From: Acidobacteriota bacterium
GTDB lineage: Bacteria; Acidobacteriota; Terriglobia; Bryobacterales; Bryobacteraceae
Assembly: GCA_023380575.1 (NCBI GenBank)
Contig: JAMCRM010000380.1
Coordinates: 1 to 6,128 of the forward strand
Direction: 5' to 3'
Length of the DNA stretch: 6,128 nucleotides
Shown piece by piece: positions 1 through 6,128 of this stretch. Positions within the stretch are counted from its first letter, which is position 1. Each line of letters opens with the position of its first letter. A model generated the notes under the pieces. The model did not search any database and was not told where the DNA came from. It saw nothing but the letters and a program-made list of their open reading frames with translations. The position numbers and the translations under genes are program-made.

Positions 1-10
1 TGCAAGTCCC

Positions 11-2020
11 TCACGCGTCGCGCAGGCGATCGAGCAACTGGCCTTTGTTGGCCCACAGGGGTTTGACTTCCACGATTTTGTGCCCGCGGGTAGCGCGCAG
101 TTCGGTCTCGGCGAGCATGCTTTCCAGCATGGCGGCGAGTTCGTTGGCGAGCCATTCGCCGAATTCGCGCTCGGTGCTGCGGTAGTGCCATACCAGGGCG
201 AATTCCTTCTCTTCAACGAAGCTGCCCGGGTTGCGATCCACGAAGTGTTCCAGAATAGGGCGCACCTTGTTCTTCCATTCGGTGGACGCGCCGGGACGAC
301 AAGGTGTCCATTCGCCCCCGGCGCGCAGCAGGGCGCCGTGCTCGGCGGCGAGGATCAGGTTGGGGATGGCGCCGAACCAGCCGTCCAGATCGGCGGCGCG
401 CCGTCCGGAGACTAGAGCCACGCAGTTGGCCGGATCGGCGGCCAGTTTCGACAGCGTCGAGAGCAGGCCCGGGCCGGGCGCGGCGCGTTGCGGCAGCGCG
501 GCGAAGGGCGCCAGCGTGCCGTCATAATCGAGGATGACGAGGCGACGGGACGCGGAGCGCCAGGCGCGGCACAGGACGGCGGCATCCAGACGCGCGGGGC
601 CGACGGCGGGCTGCGCCTGAGAGGCCTGTTTCAGTTCGGCCAGAAAACGCTCGCCCCAGGTGAACACGTTATTACGAAGCACACGTTTATGCAGTGCGCG
701 CATGCGGTAGCCGCGTTCCTCGGGATCCATGTTGAGGGCGCGTTCAAGAGTGTCGGCGGTGCGCTCCTCGTCGAGGGGGTTGACCATGAGGGCCTCTCCC
801 ATCTCGGCCGCCGCGCCGGCGAACTCGCTGAGCACGAGCACGCCGTCGCCCTCCGGCTTGGAGGCGGCGTACTCCTTGGCAACCAGGTTCATGCCGTCGC
901 GCAGCGGCGTGACCCAGCCCACGTCGGCGAGCCGGTACAGGGCCAGCAACTCGGGGCGGCCGATGCCGCGATTGATATAGACCACCGGGGTCCAGGAGGC
1001 GTTTCCCAGTTTCCCGTTGATCTCGCCCACCAGTTGGTTGACTTCGGCGCCCAGATCTTTATAGCTTTCGATGCCCTCGCGGGAAGGCACGGCCACCTGG
1101 ATGAGGGTCAGCCTGCCGCGGAGGCCTTCGCTGTTCTTAAGCAGGCGGCGGAAGGCGCGCAGCCGCTCGGGAATGCCCTTGGTGTAGTCCAGGCGGTCCA
1201 CGGCGAGCAGGACGCGCTGGTCCCGGTAGGCGCCGCGGAGGTCCTCGTAGACGCGCATGGCATCGTCGCCCATGCGGAAATCCTCGGGCGCGATGCCTAT
1301 GGGAAGCGCGGCAAGCCGTACGGCGCGGCCATCCGTATGGACCTCGCTGATGCTGCTTTCGAGCGCCAGCAGGCGCAACAGGGAAGAACGGAAATGCTGC
1401 AGGTAGTTGTGGGTGTGAAAGGCCACCAGATCCGCCCCGAGCAGACCTTCGAGGACTTCTTCGCGGCGGGGAAGCAGGGCGAATATCTCCGAGGAGGGGA
1501 ACGGGATGTGCAGAAAGAAGCCGATGCGGGCATCGGGTATGGCTTCCCTCAACATGCGCGGCAGAAGCATGAGGTGGTAGTCGTGGACCCAGATGAGGTC
1601 GCCGGGGCGGGCGCGCTCCACCACGGCGTCGCGGAAGCGGCGGTTGCCTTGCACGTAGGCGTTCCAGTGCGCCGGATCGAACTGGAGGAGCGAGGGAAAG
1701 TAATGGAACAGCGGCCAGACGGTCTGGTTCGGATAGCCCTGGTAAAAGCTGGCGCCCAGTTGGGCGGGCATGCCCACATCGAAGAGGTTGTCGGACCGCT
1801 CCCACCCGCGGATGAGGGCTTCGCGGGCGGGGTCGCGGCTTTGGGGTGCCTCACCGCTCCAACCGATCCAGAGCCCCCCGGTACGGCGCAAAATGGGGTT
1901 CATCGCGGTAGCCAGGCCGCCCGCGCTGCGCTCGGCGTGCCATTCGCCATCTTCATCGCGGCGCAGGGTCATGGGAAGACGGTTTGAAACTACGATGAGG
2001 CGCTGTCCAGCCACGCCCAT
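11..2020 (-). CDS. otsAB: Bifunctional trehalose-6-phosphate synthase/phosphatase (OtsA-OtsB fusion), OtsB end truncated
   Basis: The 669-aa cytosolic protein joins two enzymes. The N-terminal GT20 domain (about residues 7-465) makes trehalose-6-phosphate from a nucleotide-glucose donor and glucose-6-phosphate. Visible motifs are SNRLP at 12-16, SAGGL at 32-36, HDYH at 146-149, LHIPFPSSE at 170-178, DRLDYTKGI at 275-283 and [10 protein letters not shown] at 374-383. R276, K281 and D375 match E. coli OtsA R262, K267 and D361 with a constant offset of 14. From about 490 comes a HAD-type phosphatase (OtsB): motif I DYDGT at 498-502 (nucleophile D498), motif II SGR at 538-540, AEHGA at 559-563, and GHKIVEVKP with K648 followed by NKG at 658-660. 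The protein stops nine residues later, before the expected GDDxTDE motif IV and C-terminal strand, so about 60-70 residues are missing and phosphatase activity is doubtful. The ATG at 2020 is chosen because [10 protein letters not shown], the usual N-terminus, follows at once. No clear Shine-Dalgarno precedes it. The gene is divergent from treS. Confidence 0.93.
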   Translation of the reverse strand: MGVAGQRLIVVSNRLPMTLRRDEDGEWHAERSAGGLATAMNPILRRTGGLWIGWSGEAPQSRDPAREALIRGWERSDNLFDVGMPAQLGASFYQGYPNQTVWPLFHYFPSLLQFDPAHWNAYVQGNRRFRDAVVERARPGDLIWVHDYHLMLLPRMLREAIPDARIGFFLHIPFPSSEIFALLPRREEVLEGLLGADLVAFHTHNYLQHFRSSLLRLLALESSISEVHTDGRAVRLAALPIGIAPEDFRMGDDAMRVYEDLRGAYRDQRVLLAVDRLDYTKGIPERLRAFRRLLKNSEGLRGRLTLIQVAVPSREGIESYKDLGAEVNQLVGEINGKLGNASWTPVVYINRGIGRPELLALYRLADVGWVTPLRDGMNLVAKEYAASKPEGDGVLVLSEFAGAAAEMGEALMVNPLDEERTADTLERALNMDPEERGYRMRALHKRVLRNNVFTWGERFLAELKQASQAQPAVGPARLDAAVLCRAWRSASRRLVILDYDGTLAPFAALPQRAAPGPGLLSTLSKLAADPANCVALVSGRRAADLDGWFGAIPNLILAAEHGALLRAGGEWTPCRPGASTEWKNKVRPILEHFVDRNPGSFVEEKEFALVWHYRSTEREFGEWLANELAAMLESMLAETELRATRGHKIVEVKPLWANKGQLLDRLRDA

Positions 2021-2072
2021 ACGTTAGCGCTTTTGGTGCCGTTCGAGGAGTGTTCGATTTCGCACCCGCAGG

Positions 2073-2104
2073 TTGGCAAACGGAATCACGTTTGCACTTA
2101 CAAT
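2073..2104 (+). promoter_or_regulatory. Possible treS promoter with a long (20-bp) spacer
   Basis: TTGGCA at 2073-2078 resembles a -35 box and TACAAT at 2099-2104 resembles a -10 box, with 20 bases between them instead of the usual 17. A start point about seven bases after the -10 would fall near 2111, just upstream of the ATG at 2118, giving a very short leader. That would fit the absence of a Shine-Dalgarno there. A perfect inverted repeat fills most of the spacer. Long spacers carrying a dyad are known from MerR-family promoters, but no regulator gene is in the window. This is pattern matching only, and either hexamer could be chance. Confidence 0.25.
2076..2095. promoter_or_regulatory. 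Inverted repeat in the divergent intergenic region, candidate operator
   Basis: GCAAACG (2076-2082) and CGTTTGC (2089-2095) are perfect 7-bp inverted arms around a 6-base centre, GAATCA. The dyad lies in the only non-coding stretch, between the divergent otsAB and treS starts, where a single bound regulator could affect both directions. It overlaps the possible treS -35 element. AAACG/CGTTT half-sites recall LacI/GalR-type sugar operators, although those usually have little or no spacer. An RNA hairpin is an alternative but would be weak. The repeat itself is certain; its role as an operator is inferred. Confidence 0.4.
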
Positions 2105-2117
2105 GGGCTGCGCGCAC

Positions 2118-5100
2118 ATGCCCCCTCCCTTCCGGACCGCCATTGAAACAGACCCGCTGTGGTACAAGGACGCGATCATATACGAAGTCCACGTGCGCGC
2201 CTTCTACGACAGCGGCGGGGACGGCATGGGCGACTTCATCGGGCTCACCGAAAAGCTGGATTACCTGCAGAGCCTGGGAGTAACGACCCTCTGGCTACTG
2301 CCTTTCTGCCCGTCGCCTTGGAAGGATGACGGCTACGATATCTCCAGCTACACGGACGTGCATCCGGCCTACGGGAGCTTGCGAGATTTTGAGATCTGCC
2401 TGAGGGAGGCGCACCGGCGCGGGATGCGGGTGATCACCGAACTGGTCCTCAACCACACCTCCGACCAGCACGTGTGGTTTCAGCGCTCCCGGCGCGCGGA
2501 GCCCGGCTCGCGCTGGCGCAACTATTACGTCTGGAGCGACACGCCCGAAAAGTATAGAGAAGCGCGCATCATCTTCAAGGACTTCGAATCTTCCAACTGG
2601 AGCTGGGACCCGGTGGCGAAGAGCTATTACTGGCACCGCTTCTATGCGCACCAGCCGGACCTCAACTACGACAACCCGGAAGTGCGCAACGCCATGCTGA
2701 AGGCTATGGACTTCTGGTTCGACCTCGGCGTGGACGGGCTGCGGCTGGACGCGGTGCCGTACCTGTTCGAACGCGAGGGCACCGACTGCGAGAACCTGCC
2801 GGAAACGCACGCGTTCCTGAAAGAACTGCGGGCGCACGTGGAGGCGAAGTACCGCGACCGCATGATCCTGGCCGAGGCGAACCAGTGGCCCGAGGATGCC
2901 ATCGCGTATTTCGGGGAGGGCGACGAGTGTCACATGGCGTTCCATTTCCCGCTCATGCCGCGGCTGTTCATGGCTACCCGCATGGAAGACCGCTACCCGA
3001 TCACGGAAATCCTGCGGCTCACGCCGCCGATTCCGGACAATGCGCAGTGGGCGCTATTCCTGCGCAATCACGATGAGCTCACGCTGGAGATGGTGACTGA
3101 CGAGGAGCGGGACTACATGTACCGGGTCTACGGGCAGGACCGCAAGATGCGGATCAACCTGGGTATCCGCCGACGGCTGGCCCCGCTGCTCGAAAACGAC
3201 CGGCGGCGCATCGAACTGCTCAACGCGCTGCTGCTGTCGCTTCCGGGCACGCCCGTGATTTACTACGGCGACGAGATCGGGATGGGCGACAACTTCTACC
3301 TGGGCGACCGCAACGGGGTGCGCACGCCGATGCAGTGGAGCGGAGATCGCAACGCGGGGTTTTCGCGCGCCAACCCGCAACAGCTCTACCTGCCCGTGAT
3401 CATCGACCCGGAGTACCACTACGAAGCCGTCAACGTGGAAACGCAGCAGAATAATACGCACTCGCTGTTGTGGTGGATGCGCCGCATAATCGCGCAGAGA
3501 AAGCAGTCGCGCGCCTTCGGACGGGGCACGCTCGAGTTTCTGAACCCGGATAACCGCCGGGTACTGGCGTTCGTGCGGGCCTACGGCGGGGAGCGGATTC
3601 TGGTGGTGGCCAACCTCTCGCGCTTTGCGCAGTCCACGGAACTGGCCTTGGGGGAGTTTCAGGGGATGACCCCGGTGGAAATGTTCGGGAATACGGAGTT
3701 CCCCGCCATATCCGACCGGCCTTATTCGCTTTCCCTGGGGCCTCACTCGTACTACTGGTTCGCGCTGCGCCAGAAAGATGTTCTCGATACGCTCCAAACG
3801 AAGGGCGAGTTGCCGGTCTTCGCCACGGCTTCGTGGGAAGAGGTGTTCGGCGGGCGCACCCGCCGCGCGCTGGTACGCTACCTGCCGCAGTTCCTGCGTT
3901 CGCGCCGCTGGTTTCTGGGGAAGAGCCGCGCCATCCGCACGGCTGACATCGAAGATATTATCCGCTTTCCGGCAAGCTCGTCATACCTGGTGATTATCCG
4001 TGTGGAGTACAGCGCGGGAGATCCTGAGCTTTACGTGGTGTCGCTGTCGCTGGCGCGTGGCGACCAGGCCGAACTGATTCTGCAGCAGACGCCACAGTTT
4101 GTGTTGGGGCGGGTGGAAGGGCCTGAGAACCAGACGGGTGTGCTCTACAGCGGGCTGCGCAACCGCGCCTTCTGTGATGAACTGCTGGGCGCCATAGCCC
4201 GCCGGCGGCGCCTGGAAGGGGAATCGGGAGAACTCTGGGCGTGGCATTCGCGGACCTTTCGGCAGATCTGGGGCAAGGACCGGCCCCAACTCGAAAGCGC
4301 TGTGTTGCGCGCCGACCAGAACAACACCTCGGTGGCATACAGCGACCGCTTCATGTTGAAGGTGTTCAGGCGCGTGGAGCCGGGCACCCACCCGGAGCGC
4401 GAAATCGAGGAATTCCTCACTGAAAATGCCGCCTTTGCGAACGCGCCGCGGCTGGCCGGAGCGTTTGAGTACCGGGGCCGCGCGGGCGCGCCCATCACGT
4501 TGGGGGTGCTCACCGAGTACGTGCGCCACGAAGCGGAGGCGTGGCAATACACGCTGGACATCCTGGGGCTGTTCTTCGAGCACGCGCTGGCCTCCTCCAA
4601 CAACCAGCCGCCCCCGCCGGCTGTCCCGCTGCTATCCATAGCGCCTGAGCAGCCGACGGAACTGGCGCGGCACCTGATCGGGTCTTATCTGGAGATGGCC
4701 GTGTTATTAGGACGGCGGGTGGGAGAGATGCATGCAGCGCTGGCCAGCCGTCCCGACGACCCCGCCTTCGCGCCGGAGCCCTTTACGGATTTCTACCGGC
4801 AGGGGCTGTACCACGGCCTGCTGGGGCACTTTACCCGCTCGCTGGATCAGTTGCGGACTGCCATGCGGCGCGTGCCGCCGGACGTCCGCCCGGAGTGCGA
4901 GCGCCTGCTGGGCTGCCAGGAAGACATCCGCAAGCGGCTTCAGCGCCTGCGCGAACAAAGACTGCAGGTTTCCCGCATTCGCGTGCATTCCTCGATTTCG
5001 AAGGGGACCCGGAGCGCCCCTCCAGCGAGCGGCGCATTAAGAGGTGCCCCTTGCGCGATGTGGCTTCCATGCTGCGGTCGTTTCACTATGCGGCGCACGC

Positions 5101-5192
5101 CGTGCTCTACGGGCAGATTTCCGGCGTGGTGCCACCGCGCCAGGATGGGCAGACGCTTGAGAAATGGGCGGACTTCTGGTACGGGTGGGTGA
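2118..5192 (+). CDS. treS: Trehalose synthase (maltose glucosylmutase) fused to maltokinase, frameshifted within the kinase
   Basis: Residues 1 to about 550 are a GH13 TreS that interconverts maltose and trehalose. WYKDAIIYEVHVRAF opens the barrel at 15-29. LNHTSDQH is at 111-118, the nucleophile is D211 in GLRLDAVPYL, the acid/base is E253 in AEANQWP, and the third acid is D319 in RNHDELT. Residues from about 570 on are a maltokinase (Mak/Pep2 type), which phosphorylates maltose to maltose-1-phosphate for GlgE. RRWFLGKSR is at about 596-604, the ATP-site K748 is in MLKVF, and E762 is in the following helix. At H957 (codon 4986-4988), where HGDxHLGQ is expected, the frame breaks and residues 958-1024 are out-of-frame sequence. 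The rest of the kinase continues from 4988 in another frame. An intact gene would run to 5392, giving about 1,107 aa, close to the family length. ATG 2118 is preferred because the family match begins soon after it. ATG 2103 and TTG 2073 are also in frame but would overlap the possible promoter. No strong ribosome site precedes any of them. Confidence 0.9.
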   Translation: MPPPFRTAIETDPLWYKDAIIYEVHVRAFYDSGGDGMGDFIGLTEKLDYLQSLGVTTLWLLPFCPSPWKDDGYDISSYTDVHPAYGSLRDFEICLREAHRRGMRVITELVLNHTSDQHVWFQRSRRAEPGSRWRNYYVWSDTPEKYREARIIFKDFESSNWSWDPVAKSYYWHRFYAHQPDLNYDNPEVRNAMLKAMDFWFDLGVDGLRLDAVPYLFEREGTDCENLPETHAFLKELRAHVEAKYRDRMILAEANQWPEDAIAYFGEGDECHMAFHFPLMPRLFMATRMEDRYPITEILRLTPPIPDNAQWALFLRNHDELTLEMVTDEERDYMYRVYGQDRKMRINLGIRRRLAPLLENDRRRIELLNALLLSLPGTPVIYYGDEIGMGDNFYLGDRNGVRTPMQWSGDRNAGFSRANPQQLYLPVIIDPEYHYEAVNVETQQNNTHSLLWWMRRIIAQRKQSRAFGRGTLEFLNPDNRRVLAFVRAYGGERILVVANLSRFAQSTELALGEFQGMTPVEMFGNTEFPAISDRPYSLSLGPHSYYWFALRQKDVLDTLQTKGELPVFATASWEEVFGGRTRRALVRYLPQFLRSRRWFLGKSRAIRTADIEDIIRFPASSSYLVIIRVEYSAGDPELYVVSLSLARGDQAELILQQTPQFVLGRVEGPENQTGVLYSGLRNRAFCDELLGAIARRRRLEGESGELWAWHSRTFRQIWGKDRPQLESAVLRADQNNTSVAYSDRFMLKVFRRVEPGTHPEREIEEFLTENAAFANAPRLAGAFEYRGRAGAPITLGVLTEYVRHEAEAWQYTLDILGLFFEHALASSNNQPPPPAVPLLSIAPEQPTELARHLIGSYLEMAVLLGRRVGEMHAALASRPDDPAFAPEPFTDFYRQGLYHGLLGHFTRSLDQLRTAMRRVPPDVRPECERLLGCQEDIRKRLQRLREQRLQVSRIRVHSSISKGTRSAPPASGALRGAPCAMWLPCCGRFTMRRTPCSTGRFPAWCHRARMGRRLRNGRTSGTGG
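4118..4156 (+). repeat. 39-bp inverted repeat, left arm (inside the maltokinase coding region)
   Basis: These 39 bases lie in the coding sequence of the N-terminal half of the maltokinase domain and encode part of EGPENQTGVLYSGL. Their exact reverse complement forms the last 39 bases of the window (6090-6128). The match stops at 4157, where the other arm differs. This arm is in its natural reading frame, so it is the original and the far arm is the copy. Confidence 0.95.
4986..4990 (+). other. Inferred deletion junction in the maltokinase active site
   Basis: The upstream frame reads RIRVH up to 4988 and the downstream frame reads FLDFEGDP from 4988. Maltokinases normally carry about 17 residues between that His and the (I/L)DFEG motif, including HGDxHLGQ, which is 51 bases. 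Only two bases (4989-4990) remain, so about 49 bases are absent. That number also accounts for the observed frame change. GCATTC occurs just upstream (4975-4980) and across the junction (4985-4990), a possible slippage or misassembly aid. Confidence 0.75.
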
Positions 5193-5392
5193 GCGGGGCG
5201 TTCCTGAGCGGTTACCTGGCAGTCCCCGGCGCGAAGGCCCTGCTCCCCTCGTCGCGCGAGGACCTGCGATTGCTGCTGGATATCTTCCTGATCGATAAAG
5301 CGATGCGCGAAATGCGCTTCGAGCTGAACCAACGTCCGGACTGGCTGCGCATTCCGGTGCACGGGATGCTCGAGCTGTTGGGGATCGTATGA
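4988..5392 (+). pseudogene. Maltokinase C-terminal part, out of frame with treS-mak
   Basis: This 134-residue stretch is the rest of the maltokinase domain, in a different frame from the gene it belongs to. It opens with LDFEGDPERPSSERRIKRCPLRDVASMLRSF, the region after the catalytic loop; the D of DFEG is the expected metal-binding Asp. Helical sequence with WADFWYGWVSGAFLSGY and LLDIFLIDKAMREMRFELNQRPDWLRIPVHGMLEL then follows, the usual maltokinase C-terminus. There is no decay, stop codon or second frameshift before the natural TGA at 5390-5392. It lacks the ATP-binding lobe and catalytic loop, so it could not act alone. A GTG at 4895 opens this frame, but the residues from there to 4987 are not maltokinase-like, so I do not treat it as a real start. 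The TGA overlaps the treY ATG. Confidence 0.85.
5380..5392 (+). promoter_or_regulatory. ATGA stop/start overlap with weak ribosome site, coupling maltokinase to treY
   Basis: The treY ATG at 5389-5391 overlaps the maltokinase stop TGA at 5390-5392, a typical sign of translational coupling. GGGGA at 5380-5384 is a modest Shine-Dalgarno, four bases before this ATG and ten before a second in-frame ATG at 5395. Either ATG could be used. With the upstream frameshift, ribosomes in the treS frame would stop at 5192 and not reach this coupling site, which could reduce treY translation if the lesion is real. Confidence 0.55.
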
Positions 5393-6128
5393 GCATGCGT
5401 GTTCCGCTGGCAACCTACCGCATTCAGTTCAACCAGGCATTCCGCTTTGTGGATGCCCGGGACCTGGTGCCTTATCTCAACGACCTGGGGATCAGCGATC
5501 TGTACTCTTCACCATGGTTCAAAGCGCGGCGCGGCAGTTCCCACGGCTACGATATCGCGGACCCGTCGCGCATCAACTCGGAACTGGGCACCGAGGAGGA
5601 AGTGGACGAACTCGCCCGGAAGCTTCGCCGCTATGATATGGGGCTGCTGCTCGACCTGGTGCCCAATCACATGGCGGCGAGCGCGGAAAACCCCTGGTGG
5701 ATGGACGTGCTCGAAAACGGAGAACGTTCCGAGTACGCGCGCTTCTTCGATATCGACTGGCATCCGGCCATGGGAAAGGCTTCTTTTCTCACCGAAGGGC
5801 GCGTGCTGCTTCCCGTGCTGGGCGATCTCTACGGGAATGTGCTCGAGAACCAGGAACTGACGCTCAAAATCGACGACACCGGCCTCTTCGTGCGGTATTA
5901 CGACACCAAACTGCCGCTGGATCCCAGAACCTGGGGGCCGGTACTGGAGGAGAGCCTGCGGCAGGCTCCGGAAAGCACGGAAATACGGGACATCCTGAAG
6001 GGCCTCCCGGATCTCGCGCCGCGCGAGATCAAGCGGAGAATGTGGCAGGCGTACCACGGGTCTGCGGAAGTGAGAAGCGCGGTGGACGAAGCCCGCTGTA
6101 GAGCACACCCGTCTGGTTCTCAGGCCCT
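5389..6128 (+). CDS. treY: Maltooligosyl trehalose synthase, N-terminal part, running into a fold-back at the window end
   Basis: TreY is a cytosolic GH13 enzyme that converts the reducing-end alpha-1,4 linkage of maltodextrin to a trehalose-type alpha-1,1 linkage; TreZ then releases trehalose. Visible family motifs are ATYRIQF at 8-14, SSPWFKARRGSSHGYDIADP at 40-59, LDLVPNHMA at 88-96 (region I), NPWWMDVLENG at 101-111, FFDIDW at 119-124 and LLPVLG at 140-145. The 246 residues present compare with a usual 700-950, so the catalytic Asp/Glu/Asp of the later barrel strands are outside the window. Residues up to E234 look genuine. From A235 on (6091-6128) the bases are an inverted copy of maltokinase sequence, and the residues ARCRAHPSGSQA are not TreY. 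The true gene diverges from this sequence at about 6090. The start is ATG 5389, or possibly 5395. Confidence 0.92.
   Translation, partial: MSMRVPLATYRIQFNQAFRFVDARDLVPYLNDLGISDLYSSPWFKARRGSSHGYDIADPSRINSELGTEEEVDELARKLRRYDMGLLLDLVPNHMAASAENPWWMDVLENGERSEYARFFDIDWHPAMGKASFLTEGRVLLPVLGDLYGNVLENQELTLKIDDTGLFVRYYDTKLPLDPRTWGPVLEESLRQAPESTEIRDILKGLPDLAPREIKRRMWQAYHGSAEVRSAVDEARCRAHPSGSQA
6090..6128 (-). repeat. 39-bp inverted repeat, right arm, reaching the last base of the window
   Basis: This is the exact reverse complement of 4118-4156. It interrupts the treY reading frame and reaches the final base, so its full length cannot be seen. An exact 39-base match does not arise by chance. The arm reads as antisense maltokinase, which points to a fold-back chimera or an inversion breakpoint, not a functional repeat. 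Confidence 0.95.

Noticed and set aside
1..30. A second fold-back at the left edge that might explain the early otsB stop
   Set aside because: I compared the first bases and their reverse complement with the rest of the window and found no match longer than about seven bases. A junction to sequence outside the window remains possible but cannot be seen.
488..1987. A 499-codon open frame on the plus strand, opposite otsAB
   Set aside because: It lies wholly antisense to a motif-complete OtsA domain, and its translation is low-complexity and rich in Gly, Ala, His and Val with no recognisable domain. Long antisense open frames are expected in GC-rich coding DNA.
3054..3797. A 247-codon minus-strand open frame opposite treS
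   Set aside because: Shadow of the TreS barrel. The composition is that of reverse-complemented coding DNA and no family is recognisable. The same holds for 2295-2945, 3981-4583 and 5509-6108 on the minus strand.
4985..5192. Programmed frameshifting to join the two maltokinase halves
   Set aside because: There is no slippery heptamer or clear stimulatory structure at the junction, and the missing part includes the catalytic HGD loop, so frameshifting could not restore an active kinase. A deletion fits better.
4118..6128. Inverted repeat pair as the ends of a mobile element or an invertible switch
   Set aside because: The left arm is ordinary in-frame maltokinase coding sequence, there is no transposase or recombinase between the arms, there are no target-site duplications, and the right arm merely reaches the window end.

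Overview
The window is a compact, GC-rich bacterial trehalose-metabolism locus with almost no non-coding DNA. Three enzymes from three trehalose routes sit together. A leftward otsA-otsB fusion (trehalose-6-phosphate synthase/phosphatase) fills 11-2020. It is divergent from a rightward pair: a treS-maltokinase fusion (2118 to about 5392) and treY (5389 onward, cut by the window end), coupled by an ATGA stop/start overlap. The fused architectures, GC-rich codon use and grouping of OtsAB, TreS-Mak and TreY suggest a soil-type bacterium. Acidobacteriota is my best guess, from general resemblance only, so the taxonomy is low-confidence. There are no mobile-element, phage, CRISPR or RNA-gene signals.

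Layout: 1-10 lies downstream of the otsB stop. 11-2020 (-) is the OtsA domain, complete in its motifs, followed by an OtsB domain that ends before the last HAD motif. 2021-2117 is the only intergenic region. It holds a perfect 7-bp inverted repeat and a possible rightward promoter with an unusually long spacer. 2118-5192 (+) encodes a complete TreS domain and most of a maltokinase, then shifts frame at about 4988. The rest of the maltokinase (4988-5392) continues in another frame with good conservation. 5389-6128 (+) is the N-terminal quarter to third of TreY. The last 39 bases of the window are an exact inverted copy of 4118-4156, inside the treS-maltokinase gene.

How the genes would work together if intact: OtsA/OtsB makes trehalose from UDP-glucose and glucose-6-phosphate. 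TreY, normally with TreZ, makes it from the reducing ends of glycogen-like glucans. TreS interconverts trehalose and maltose, and the kinase turns maltose into maltose-1-phosphate, the donor for GlgE glucan synthesis. TreZ, GlgE and GlgX-type partners are not in the window and may lie beyond treY.

The main message of the hunt is a set of three lesions: OtsB lacks its GDD-type motif, the maltokinase lacks its HGD catalytic loop through an inferred 49-nt deletion, and treY runs into a fold-back. Two of the three lie at or near the window edges, and the surrounding protein sequence is not decayed. Assembly or amplification artefact is therefore at least as likely as real gene loss. I see no undescribed system here. 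The enzymes are known families, and the points worth checking are the lesions and the intergenic control region.
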